Assembly (NCBI GenBank): GCA_020057505.1
Contig: JAGVFQ010000023.1
Location: 1-32,706 of the forward strand
DNA from: Patescibacteria group bacterium
GTDB taxonomy: Bacteria > Patescibacteriota > Patescibacteriia > JAGVFQ01
Direction of reading: 5' to 3'
DNA: 32,706 nucleotides
The translations under genes and the position numbers were made by a program. Within the stretch, counting starts at the first letter, position 1. Every line of letters begins with the position of its first letter. Shown piece after piece: positions 8,726-16,802 of the stretch. Below the pieces are notes generated by a model. It made no database searches. It saw only the letters and a program-made list of their open reading frames with translations, and was not told the DNA's origin.

Positions 8726-9312
8726 ACAAAGACAATATGTTTATATATTCTCCGCGGAGATAGAAAGGTATACACTTTTTCGATTTTTAAGGATTGGCTA
8801 ATCAATTTGGTAAGAACATTTTCTTGTCTAATAAATTTCCCCTGATCCATACTATAGAGAAATCTGGCTAGGAAATTTTTATCATTAGGTGATAAATCAG
8901 CAATAATAATTTTATTTTTAGTTAGTTGGCCCATTCGATCGAGCAACTGCTTGATCTCATCGTCTGGCAAATGATGTAAAAAATTTATAACTATGCTTTG
9001 ATCGAAACTCTTAGCACCAAATTTGATTTCTTTAAAATCTTGACAAATATAATTATTAGCAGGATATTTTTTATTATTATATTGGATATAATTTTTATTA
9101 ATGTCAACACCGGTATAATAACCCTTAATATAAGGAGCAACCATAGATACTCCACAAGCAACATCTAATATATTTTCGTCTGGTTTAATGTCAAATAACT
9201 CCTTAATGAGACTATTGTAATTACCAACCCAAAACTTTTGATTAGCTAAATATACATAAGGGGACTGGAATAATAGACTGACAATATTATTTTTTTTCCA
9301 ATAAGCAAACAT
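8707..9312 (-). CDS. Class I SAM-dependent methyltransferase
   Basis: NILDVACGVSMVAPYIKGYYTGVDIN (motif I) and FDQSIVINFLHHLPDD. Confidence 0.75.
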   Translation of the reverse strand: MFAYWKKNNIVSLLFQSPYVYLANQKFWVGNYNSLIKELFDIKPDENILDVACGVSMVAPYIKGYYTGVDINKNYIQYNNKKYPANNYICQDFKEIKFGAKSFDQSIVINFLHHLPDDEIKQLLDRMGQLTKNKIIIADLSPNDKNFLARFLYSMDQGKFIRQENVLTKLISQSLKIEKVYTFLSPRRIYKHIVFVCSPRN

Positions 9313-9958
9313 AACGCAAAGGCATTAAAAAATTAGGTATAGGTACGATTTTTTTTATAAATAAATATTTTTTAGTCAATTGTTTTAATAAATTCAAATC
9401 AAAATTATGCAAATGCCAATCTTGTATAATAGGAATATCTTTAAAGAAGATATTAAATAATTTTATTTTTATCAACAATTTTTTTATCCTATTAATATGT
9501 TTCTCGTTAGGAATGGTGATAATTATTTTAGCTCCCTTTTTAGCCACTCGTTCAATTTCTTTAATTAATTGTTGAGGATTTAAGGTATGTTCTATTACTT
9601 CGCTGCACAGGACAAAATCAAAAGTATTATCCTGATAAGGTATATTCAAGGCGTCGCCAACTATTATTTCTTTAATATTATTTTTTCTTTCTAGTTTATT
9701 TTTAGCCCGCTCAACAGCGGCCGTTGAAATATCCAACATATAAAGGCAACCGCTGTTAATTTGGTTTTCAATATAACCCTCCCCGCAGCCAATTGATAAA
9801 ATTTTGTCATCAAATTTGACAGATATTAATCTAAGGATAGTTTTGACTCTCAGACTCTCTGTCCATCTAACTATTAAATTGGGATGCAAATAAAGTCTTT
9901 CATTATTATATTTAATGAACATTTTTTCATTCCATTTTTCAAATTCTTTTTGATCCAT
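9287..9958 (-). CDS. Class I SAM-dependent methyltransferase
   Basis: KILSIGCGEGYIENQINSGCLYMLDIS and NTFDFVLCSEVIEHTLNPQQLIKEIERVAKKGAKIIITIPN. Confidence 0.85.
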   Translation of the reverse strand: MDQKEFEKWNEKMFIKYNNERLYLHPNLIVRWTESLRVKTILRLISVKFDDKILSIGCGEGYIENQINSGCLYMLDISTAAVERAKNKLERKNNIKEIIVGDALNIPYQDNTFDFVLCSEVIEHTLNPQQLIKEIERVAKKGAKIIITIPNEKHINRIKKLLIKIKLFNIFFKDIPIIQDWHLHNFDLNLLKQLTKKYLFIKKIVPIPNFLMPLRYVCLLEKK

Positions 9959-10673
9959 TTTTTTTAAAATTAATTAAATTATTAATAAATTGATAAATAG
10001 ATTTGATTAAATCTACTTTACTTTTGCGATTGATATTTCTAGTCTCCATCCAAGTAATCGGTATTTCTTTTATTTTATAACCCTTTCTTTCAGCGAGTAC
10101 TAAGAGCTCGGTATCGAAAAACCATTCCCTATCTTTAGTTTGGGGCACAATATTTTTAATAATAGCTTGATTTATGCCTTTAAAACCGCACTGCAAATCA
10201 GATAGATTAGTGGATAATATAATTCTAGCCATAAAAATATAGCCGCGAGAGACTACTTCCCTCAACAAACTGCGAGCAATCTTTGATTGAGGCAGAAATC
10301 TAGATCCGGTTACTAAATCGTATTTTCCCTCGGCTAAATATTTAATTAAATCCGGCAGTGCTGATAGCTCAGTAGCTAAATCCATATCCATATAAACATA
10401 GTAATCGCCGAGATTGTCAAGGAAGGCTCGCCTCAAAGCTTCGCCGCGGCCTTTTTGGGAAATAAAAAAATATTTTATCCTTTCCTGCTTAGCCAATTCT
10501 TGGCCGATTTGGGCAGTCTGATCTTGGCTGTTATTATCCGCAATGATTATTTGCCAATTATAAGAGGATAAATTATTGGCCAAAAATTCTTTAAGAATAG
10601 TAATGTTTTTTTCCAAAACTAATTCTTCGTTATAAACCGGCAGAATAATATTTATTAGAAAAGAATTGGTCAT
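9939..10673 (-). CDS. GT2 family glycosyltransferase (dolichyl-phosphate glucose/mannose synthase-like)
   Basis: NIILPVYNEELVLEKNI...IIADNNSQDQTAQIG...YVYMDMDLATELSALPDLI...LVTGSRFLPQSK. Confidence 0.82.
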   Translation of the reverse strand: MTNSFLINIILPVYNEELVLEKNITILKEFLANNLSSYNWQIIIADNNSQDQTAQIGQELAKQERIKYFFISQKGRGEALRRAFLDNLGDYYVYMDMDLATELSALPDLIKYLAEGKYDLVTGSRFLPQSKIARSLLREVVSRGYIFMARIILSTNLSDLQCGFKGINQAIIKNIVPQTKDREWFFDTELLVLAERKGYKIKEIPITWMETRNINRKSKVDLIKSIYQFINNLINFKKNGSKRI

Positions 10674-10696
10674 ATTTTTGCTTTAGAAAAATTTGT

Positions 10697-12373
10697 CTAC
10701 AACACTTGATAAATCTTCACTTCATCATCGGAATATAATATTTTAAATCCGAAGCTCTTGGCAAAGCTATCTTCCACTTTGGTCCGTTCCGTGGCCCAGA
10801 GGACATAAGACGCTTTAAAATCACTTTTAACCTTTTGATTTAAATTTTCTTTGTCCTTGCCCACTACAATATTATACCACTCCCAATATAATTCCTTATT
10901 ATAATCGTACATAAAGGTCGGATCAAGGCCAACGATATAAAAATTGTGAGTATTATAGTAAAACAAAAGCGGAAATTCGTCCCAGTTGTTGTGAAAAATA
11001 ATCGAATCTTTGGGCGTATTGCTTGCGAGCCACTGGCCGGCTTTTTCCATTTTGCCCCAAGCAAAACCGCCGGTGAGATCTTTTCTCGCGGAAATAATAT
11101 CTCGCTCCGAAATAAAAACTATAGCTATTACCATGTAGAGAACCAAGACAAACGACAAAAACTTTTTTATTCGCGATAATTTTTTAAACCACGACCAATA
11201 TTCGTAAAAATCGACATAATGGAAAAAATTATTCAGAGCAAAAGCGGAAAAGATCACGACAAAGGGAACAAAATATTCCACATTGCGCCGCGATTTCAAA
11301 GTAAAAATAAAAAAGAAAAGGCTGATAAAAAATAGCGTCCAAGAATAAATATTTTGTTTTTTATAGCCGACAATGAACATGGTCAAGGCCAAAAGAAGCA
11401 AGATAAAAATTAGGTTCGCGCCGGAGACAAAATCAAATAATTTGTAAGGATACCATTCAGCGCCTACGCTGATTGTATTTTGAGCATTAATCAAGCCGAT
11501 TTTGATTGTTTGCTCCCAATAAAAAAATAAATTCTTCGGAAAATAAGGGTTAACAATCAAACTGGCAAGCAAACCGCTAATATTGGCAACTAATAATTTT
11601 AAATTTATTCCAGAAAAAAATCGCGCTAAAAATAAAACAATAAATTCTCTAAAACCAATAGCGGCGGGTATTCTTTCTTCCGATTTAATCAAAATAATTT
11701 CTTGCCCATCGATAATATTATTTTCAATAACTAAATCCAAACTTCTTTGGTTCAATTCATGCCAGAGATCATTGATGGTGTTAACGACCAGAAAAATAAC
11801 TGTGAAAGCCAGCATGAGCGGCCAGCCGCCATAAAGCCAGACATAAAAAATTGATATAAAAAATAATGGCCAAATCTTCCGCCGGAAAAGAAAGGACAAG
11901 GCGATAATCAAAAAAATACTCGACCAAACCGGCGCCTTGGCAAGATTAATCCTAAAAATAAAAGGATTAATTAAGAGAAGCGAAAGGCAATAAAAAATAC
12001 TGCCTTTGATTTTGAAACTTTTTAAGAACCAATGAACTACTGTAATTAGCAAAGCAGCAAACAATACAGAGGCCAATTTAGTGCCAAACAAGGGATCGCC
12101 AAAAATGACAAAAGGGATCAGGAAGACATGATAAAGCAAATGGTGATCGATATACAAATTTTTAAGAGTAGTGAACTGAAGCCAGGGAAAATTCTGGATA
12201 ATGCCTTGATCTTTCATTAATAGCGCCATCTTGGCATGATAAAAAGAATCGGGATCGGCGAAGGTCTGGGAATTCTGCAGCCAGAAAAAAAAGAAAAAAG
12301 CAATCAAAAAAAGCAAAATATAATTTAATTTGTATTTAAAGAAAAAATTATTCATGTGGTCTTTAAAAATCAA
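10697..12373 (-). CDS. Multi-pass membrane protein, STT3/oligosaccharyltransferase-like GT-C candidate
   Basis: First-loop FADPDSFYHAKMALLMKDQG resembles the STT3/AglB acidic motif, and the soluble C-terminus carries HNNWDEFPLLFYYN. The start may be the internal Met (MNNFFFKYKLN). Confidence 0.55.
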   Translation of the reverse strand: MIFKDHMNNFFFKYKLNYILLFLIAFFFFFWLQNSQTFADPDSFYHAKMALLMKDQGIIQNFPWLQFTTLKNLYIDHHLLYHVFLIPFVIFGDPLFGTKLASVLFAALLITVVHWFLKSFKIKGSIFYCLSLLLINPFIFRINLAKAPVWSSIFLIIALSFLFRRKIWPLFFISIFYVWLYGGWPLMLAFTVIFLVVNTINDLWHELNQRSLDLVIENNIIDGQEIILIKSEERIPAAIGFREFIVLFLARFFSGINLKLLVANISGLLASLIVNPYFPKNLFFYWEQTIKIGLINAQNTISVGAEWYPYKLFDFVSGANLIFILLLLALTMFIVGYKKQNIYSWTLFFISLFFFIFTLKSRRNVEYFVPFVVIFSAFALNNFFHYVDFYEYWSWFKKLSRIKKFLSFVLVLYMVIAIVFISERDIISARKDLTGGFAWGKMEKAGQWLASNTPKDSIIFHNNWDEFPLLFYYNTHNFYIVGLDPTFMYDYNKELYWEWYNIVVGKDKENLNQKVKSDFKASYVLWATERTKVEDSFAKSFGFKILYSDDEVKIYQVL

Positions 12374-12375
12374 AT

Positions 12376-12487
12376 ATCCCCCTTAATCCCCCCCCTTCAA
12401 CAAAGCTCAGGACAAGTTTGCTAAGGGGGAATTCCGGATTAACGCACTTTTTTTAGTTCCCTCTTAGTAAAGGGGGCGAGGGGGGAT
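12376..12487. repeat. Long C-rich/G-rich palindromic composite repeat
   Basis: ATCCCCCTTAATCCCCCCCTT ... AAAGGGGGCGAGGGGGGAT outer arms with internal hairpins. It shares TTGCTAAGGGGGAATTC with 13770..13786. Confidence 0.75.
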
Positions 12488-12557
12488 GTTCACTACTTAT
12501 TCTGACTAAATATTAGTATTTTTTATTTCAGCCAAGCATGGATGTTAAAATAAAAAA

Positions 12558-13619
12558 CTACAGATATTTTTGATTTTCTTCCTCTTCTTTCATTTTGGCG
12601 ATTAATTTTTTGACGTTTTGCGATTGATCAATAGGGCAAATAAAAAGAACGTCATCGGTGTCTACCACGACCAAATCTTTGACTCCCACAGTCGCTATTA
12701 GTCGGCTCGAACCGAAAATCAAAGAATTGTTGGAATCAACCCCGATATGCTTGCCCTTAACAACATTGGAATCTTTTTCTTTTTGCAGAGCATTGCGAAG
12801 ATGGAACCAGCTGCCTACGTCGCTCCAGCCGATATCCGCGGGAATCACCACAATATTTTTTTCCTTTTCCATTACGCCATAGTCTATGGAAATATCTTTC
12901 ATTTTAGCATATTCTTCTCTGGTAATTTTTTCTTCTTCCGCCGAGCCAATAGCCAGCATTATTTTCTCCAAAGCCTTATAATTGCCGGGCAAATATTTTT
13001 TGATCCGTTCCAAAATAGTCGAGACGCGCCAAATAAAAATACCGGTATTCCAGAGATATTCCCAGGAAGTGAGAAATTGTTTCGCGGTTTCAAAATCCGG
13101 CTTTTCAATGAACTTTTCAACCTGGAAAAAATTATTTCCCAAATTTTTACCCATTTTGATATAACCGTAGCCTGTCTCGGGATAAGACGGATTAGCGCCA
13201 ATCGTACCCAGCCAATCTTTTTTGAATTTCTTTTCGGCAAGCTTCAAGATTTCAATTAACTTGGGAGAATTTTTAATAAAATGATCCGCTGGCACTACTA
13301 CCATGAGCTCATTCATGAACCCCCGCTTTTTCAAATAAACAGCGCCAAGACCGATCGCTGCGGCAGTATTGCAGCTGGCAGGCTCAATAATAATATTTTT
13401 GCGTGGCAATTGAGGCAATTGCTTTTGCACTTCTTCGCGATAGCCTTGATTGGTAACAATATACAAATCCCTCAAGGCAAAATACGGCCTCAGACGGTTG
13501 AAAGCCTCTTGGAGCAGCGACTTTTTGGATAAAAATTTTTGAAATTGCTTCGGGCTTTCTTCGCGGCTGATCGGCCAAAGCCTGGTGCCCTTACCGCCGG
13601 CGAGAATAAGTATTTTCAT
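12558..13619 (-). CDS. manC: Mannose-1-phosphate guanylyltransferase (GDP-mannose pyrophosphorylase)
   Basis: MKILILAGGKGTRLWPISREESPKQF pyrophosphorylase motif, EKPDF, and DIGWSDVGSW. Confidence 0.92.
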   Translation of the reverse strand: MKILILAGGKGTRLWPISREESPKQFQKFLSKKSLLQEAFNRLRPYFALRDLYIVTNQGYREEVQKQLPQLPRKNIIIEPASCNTAAAIGLGAVYLKKRGFMNELMVVVPADHFIKNSPKLIEILKLAEKKFKKDWLGTIGANPSYPETGYGYIKMGKNLGNNFFQVEKFIEKPDFETAKQFLTSWEYLWNTGIFIWRVSTILERIKKYLPGNYKALEKIMLAIGSAEEEKITREEYAKMKDISIDYGVMEKEKNIVVIPADIGWSDVGSWFHLRNALQKEKDSNVVKGKHIGVDSNNSLIFGSSRLIATVGVKDLVVVDTDDVLFICPIDQSQNVKKLIAKMKEEEENQKYL

Positions 13620-13711
13620 AATTCTACGAATTTACAAATTAATTACCAATTCACCAATTTGCAGGTGCTAAATTTAGTTAAAATATATCACAATTAACAC
13701 TAAAAAACAAG

Positions 13712-13740
13712 TTGAATTTTAATCGATTATTTGCTATAAT
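13712..13740 (+). promoter_or_regulatory. Sigma-70-type promoter upstream of yebC
   Basis: TTGAAT - 17 nt - TATAAT. Confidence 0.65.
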
Positions 13741-13753
13741 TTAATGGAAAAAA

Positions 13754-13786
13754 CAGCCCCCCAGCCCCCTTGCTAAGGGGGAATTC
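13754..13786. repeat. Partial copy of the C-rich/G-rich palindromic element
   Basis: CAGCCCCCCAGCCCCCTTGCTAAGGGGGAATTC. A 17-bp block is identical to 12418..12434. Confidence 0.65.
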
Positions 13787-13800
13787 AAACAATCAGAAAC

Positions 13801-13837
13801 CTAATTTCCTAAAAAGCTATAAGCTAAAACCTAACTT
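13801..13837. repeat. Degenerate 7-8-nt tandem repeat directly upstream of yebC start
   Basis: CTAATTTC|CTAAAAAG|CTATAAG|CTAAAAC|CTAACTT. Confidence 0.55.
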
Positions 13838-14569
13838 ATGTCCGGACACTCAAAGTGGGCCACAACTCACAGGCAAAAAGAAGTTGCCGACGCCAAGCGC
13901 GGAGCTATTTTTACTAAACTCGCTAATGCCATTACAATTGCCGCGAAACAGGGTGGTGGAGATCTCGAAACCAATTTCAAATTAAGAATGGCAATCGACA
14001 AAGCGCGAGATTCCAATATGCCGAAAGACAATATTGAGCGCGCCGTAAAAAAAGGCACGGGTGAACTTGGTGGCGAACAAATCGAGGAAATCGCCTATGA
14101 AGCCTTTGGTCCGGCCGGTACGGCCTTTATCATTGAAACCGTCACGAGTAATCGCAACCGAACTGTTTCCAACTTAAAACATATATTTAATAAATATGGC
14201 GGCAATTTGGGCGGAGCGAATAGCGTCGCCTGGATGTTTGAAAGATCGGGAGTAATCAGAATTATCAATGAAGAATTAAAAGATAAAAATATCGATGAGC
14301 TGGAATTAAAATTAATCGACCTTAACGCCAAGGATGTAAAAAAAGAAACCGAAGGGTTAGTTGTCTATACCGACCCGTTAGATTTACAAAAAATAAAAAA
14401 TGAAATTGAAAAAAATAATATCAATATCGCTAGTGCGGATATTGAATACGTACCAAAAGATAAAATAGAAATAAAAGATAACGTAATAAAAGAAAATTTA
14501 GAAAAAATTCTTGACGAACTCGAATCTGATGAAGATGCCAATAATTATTACTTCAACTTTATAGACTAA
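13838..14569 (+). CDS. yebC: YebC/PmpR family transcriptional/translational regulator
   Basis: MSGHSKWATTHRQKEVADAKRGAIFTKLANAITIAAKQGG...NMPKDNIERAVKKG is canonical. Confidence 0.96.
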   Translation: MSGHSKWATTHRQKEVADAKRGAIFTKLANAITIAAKQGGGDLETNFKLRMAIDKARDSNMPKDNIERAVKKGTGELGGEQIEEIAYEAFGPAGTAFIIETVTSNRNRTVSNLKHIFNKYGGNLGGANSVAWMFERSGVIRIINEELKDKNIDELELKLIDLNAKDVKKETEGLVVYTDPLDLQKIKNEIEKNNINIASADIEYVPKDKIEIKDNVIKENLEKILDELESDEDANNYYFNFID

Positions 14570-14583
14570 GGTCTACAAATTAT

Positions 14584-15087
14584 ATGATAAAATCGCCATC
14601 TCAATTAATCCTCGGCATCGATCCAGGACTCGCCACGACTGGTTATGGATTGGTTTTGAAAGAAAGAAATAAATTGGCGCATATCGCTTTTGGCTGCATC
14701 CTGACGCCAGCCAAGCAAAATTTTATTGAGCGGCTGGAAACAATCCATAATGAGCTCGAAAAAATTATCAAAAAATACCAACCGCAGGCAGTCGCGGTGG
14801 AAGCGTTATTTTTTTGCAAAAATGTGAAAACCGCACTAGATGTCAGTCAAGCTAGGGGCGTAATTCTCCTCACTGCCATTGAAAACAAACTGCCATTATA
14901 TGAATTTACGCCGCTCGAAATAAAACAAGCGGTTACGGGCTACGGCCGGGCGGAAAAAAAACAAATTCAAAAAATGGTGAAAATTATTTTGGATCTGAAG
15001 GAAATACCAGAGCCCGATGATGCGGCTGACGCATTAGCCATTGCGATCTGCGGGGCAAACAGCCAAAAACTTTACAGAAAAATTTAA
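14584..15087 (+). CDS. ruvC: Crossover junction endodeoxyribonuclease RuvC
   Basis: ILGIDPGLATTGYGLV, AVEALFFCKNVKTALDVSQARGVIL, and DDAADALAIAICG. Confidence 0.95.
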   Translation: MIKSPSQLILGIDPGLATTGYGLVLKERNKLAHIAFGCILTPAKQNFIERLETIHNELEKIIKKYQPQAVAVEALFFCKNVKTALDVSQARGVILLTAIENKLPLYEFTPLEIKQAVTGYGRAEKKQIQKMVKIILDLKEIPEPDDAADALAIAICGANSQKLYRKI

Positions 15088-15130
15088 AATAACGCAGATT
15101 TCATTTTTAATTTTCCAAAAATGATAGATT

Positions 15131-15164
15131 AAAAGGAGACTGGCGAAAACCAATCTCTCTTTTT
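15131..15164 (+). terminator. Probable intrinsic terminator downstream of ruvC
   Basis: AAAAGGAGACTGG-cgaaaa-CCAATCTCTCTTTTT imperfect hairpin with T-run. Confidence 0.55.
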
Positions 15165-15197
15165 ATTGGAAAAAATTTTGCCTGTAAACTGACCAAT

Positions 15198-15443
15198 TTA
15201 TTTTTCCGCAAACATGTTGTAGAGCCAGCCAAAAACTATAGCCGCAATAAAGGCCACAATCGCCGCTTCGATCATGCCGGTAATCGTACCTACAATGGTG
15301 ATATCATAAAACATGTGCACCATCATCATTTGCGTGGCCGCCTCCACATAGATGCCCATGTTAGCTAAAATGCTTAGAACTAACATGCAGGCAGCGGCTA
15401 AAATTGCCGCGGCATAGCCCAAAGCCAAGATTTTTAATTTCAT
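15198..15443 (-). CDS. Small multi-TM membrane protein, unknown function
   Basis: MKLKILALGYAAAILAAACMLVLSILANMG... with ending VFGWLYNMFAEK. ORF track start (15491) has an implausible N-terminal extension, so the internal Met is preferred. Confidence 0.6.
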   Translation of the reverse strand: MKLKILALGYAAAILAAACMLVLSILANMGIYVEAATQMMMVHMFYDITIVGTITGMIEAAIVAFIAAIVFGWLYNMFAEK

Positions 15444-15527
15444 AGGCTTGAAATTAATAATTAATATTCTTCTAACGAAGAATTTAATCAAATTAAATCA
15501 CTCAATTGCTAAAACAATCCCAACTTT

Positions 15528-15671
15528 TTAGCTCTTTTTTGCTTTTAAACGTTTGAAGTATTCCACCTGTCTCAGCCGTTTCTTGGCTTCGGCCATGGTC
15601 TTGTAGCTGCCAAACGACCGGCCGGTATGTTCTGATAGCACCGTATATTTGCCCTTAATTTTCTTAATCAT
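15528..15671 (-). CDS. Small conserved basic protein (47 aa), unknown function; missed by ORF track
   Basis: ATG at 15671 to TAA at 15528, translating to MIKKIKGKYTVLSEHTGRSFGSYKTMAEAKKRLRQVEYFKRLKAKKS. It resembles short CPR proteins with a YKTKAEAEKRLKQVEFFK-type pattern (from memory). Confidence 0.65.
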   Translation of the reverse strand: MIKKIKGKYTVLSEHTGRSFGSYKTMAEAKKRLRQVEYFKRLKAKKS

Positions 15672-15824
15672 ATTAAAGAGTTAAAACGCTCTTGCATACC
15701 TCTATTTTATCATATTAAACATTTATTTCAAAACAATTTTCTAATGTCTATTTTTTTGCTATAATAAAGACGTAAACATTCGTTATTGTCATTCTTCGAG
15801 AACCTTAGAATGATAATTAATTTT

Positions 15825-16745
15825 ATGCCCAAAACTTGCATTATTGCATTCGATATCGGCGCTACCAAAATTCACGCCGGACTTGTTAATGAAACCGGCA
15901 AGATATTAACGCGAATAAAAATCCCCACCGAAGCGAAAAAAGTTAAAGCCATTATTCTTAAAAATATTTTTAAAGCCATTAATACGCTCTTAATCGAAGC
16001 CGAAAAGCGCGAATTAAAACCCAGGGCGATCGGCCTTGGCATTGCCGGACAAGTAAATTATGCAAAAGGCATTTTCATGGGCGGACCTAATTTTTCTCCA
16101 AGTTTTAGGCGTATTAATTTGAAAAATATTATAAAGAAAAAATATCGTCTGAATATTTTTTTAGACAACGATGCCCGCCTTTTTACTCTTGGCGAAGCTT
16201 ATTTCGGTGCCGGCAGGAATTATAAAAATATTATCGGCCTTACTTTAGGCACGGGCATCGGCGGCGGATTGATTATTAATAAAAAGCTTTATCGCGGTTT
16301 AGATAACATAGCGGGCGAATTCGGCCATATGATTGTTAGCATGGACAACTGGTACGCCTGCAGCCAATTTAGCTATGGCGAGGCGCTCGCTTCCGGATCA
16401 GCTATGACTCGAATGTACCGAGAGTTAACAGGTAAAAATATTGATGCTTTAGAGCTTGAAATAAAAATAAAAGCTCATGAACAAACAGCCAAAAAAGTCT
16501 TGGCCGTCGCAACTCTGAATCTTTCCTATATCTTGGCTAATCTAGTAAATATTATAAACCCGGAAATAATCATTCTCGGCGGCGGACTGATTCGTTTTAC
16601 GGATTATTGGCAGCCAGCCATAAAGGCAAGCCGCGAGCTAAACCCCTTTGCCTTACCCTTGAAAACTAAAATAATTCGTGCTAAACTAGGCGACGACGCT
16701 AATCTGCTAGGAGCCTATCTTTTAGTAAAAAATTTAAGCGTTTAA
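15825..16745 (+). CDS. ROK family sugar kinase / glucokinase-like protein
   Basis: IIAFDIGATKIHAGLV, LDNDARLFTLGEA, and LTLGTGIGGGLII. Start chosen at MPKTC (15825) because the longer ORF start at 15786 overlaps an upstream hairpin. Confidence 0.88.
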   Translation: MPKTCIIAFDIGATKIHAGLVNETGKILTRIKIPTEAKKVKAIILKNIFKAINTLLIEAEKRELKPRAIGLGIAGQVNYAKGIFMGGPNFSPSFRRINLKNIIKKKYRLNIFLDNDARLFTLGEAYFGAGRNYKNIIGLTLGTGIGGGLIINKKLYRGLDNIAGEFGHMIVSMDNWYACSQFSYGEALASGSAMTRMYRELTGKNIDALELEIKIKAHEQTAKKVLAVATLNLSYILANLVNIINPEIIILGGGLIRFTDYWQPAIKASRELNPFALPLKTKIIRAKLGDDANLLGAYLLVKNLSV

Positions 16746-16778
16746 CTCCTGAGAACTTATAATCTTTATTAAACATCC

Positions 16779-16799
16779 CTAAAACCTAATAGCTAAAAC
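16779..16799. repeat. 7-nt tandem repeat (3 units) directly upstream of PBP1A start
   Basis: CTAAAAC|CTAATAG|CTAAAAC. Confidence 0.6.
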
Positions 16800-16802
16800 A
16801 CC

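Noticed and set aside
12747-13259. 170-aa + strand ORF opposite manC
   Set aside because: Antisense to a confident manC with no family signature.
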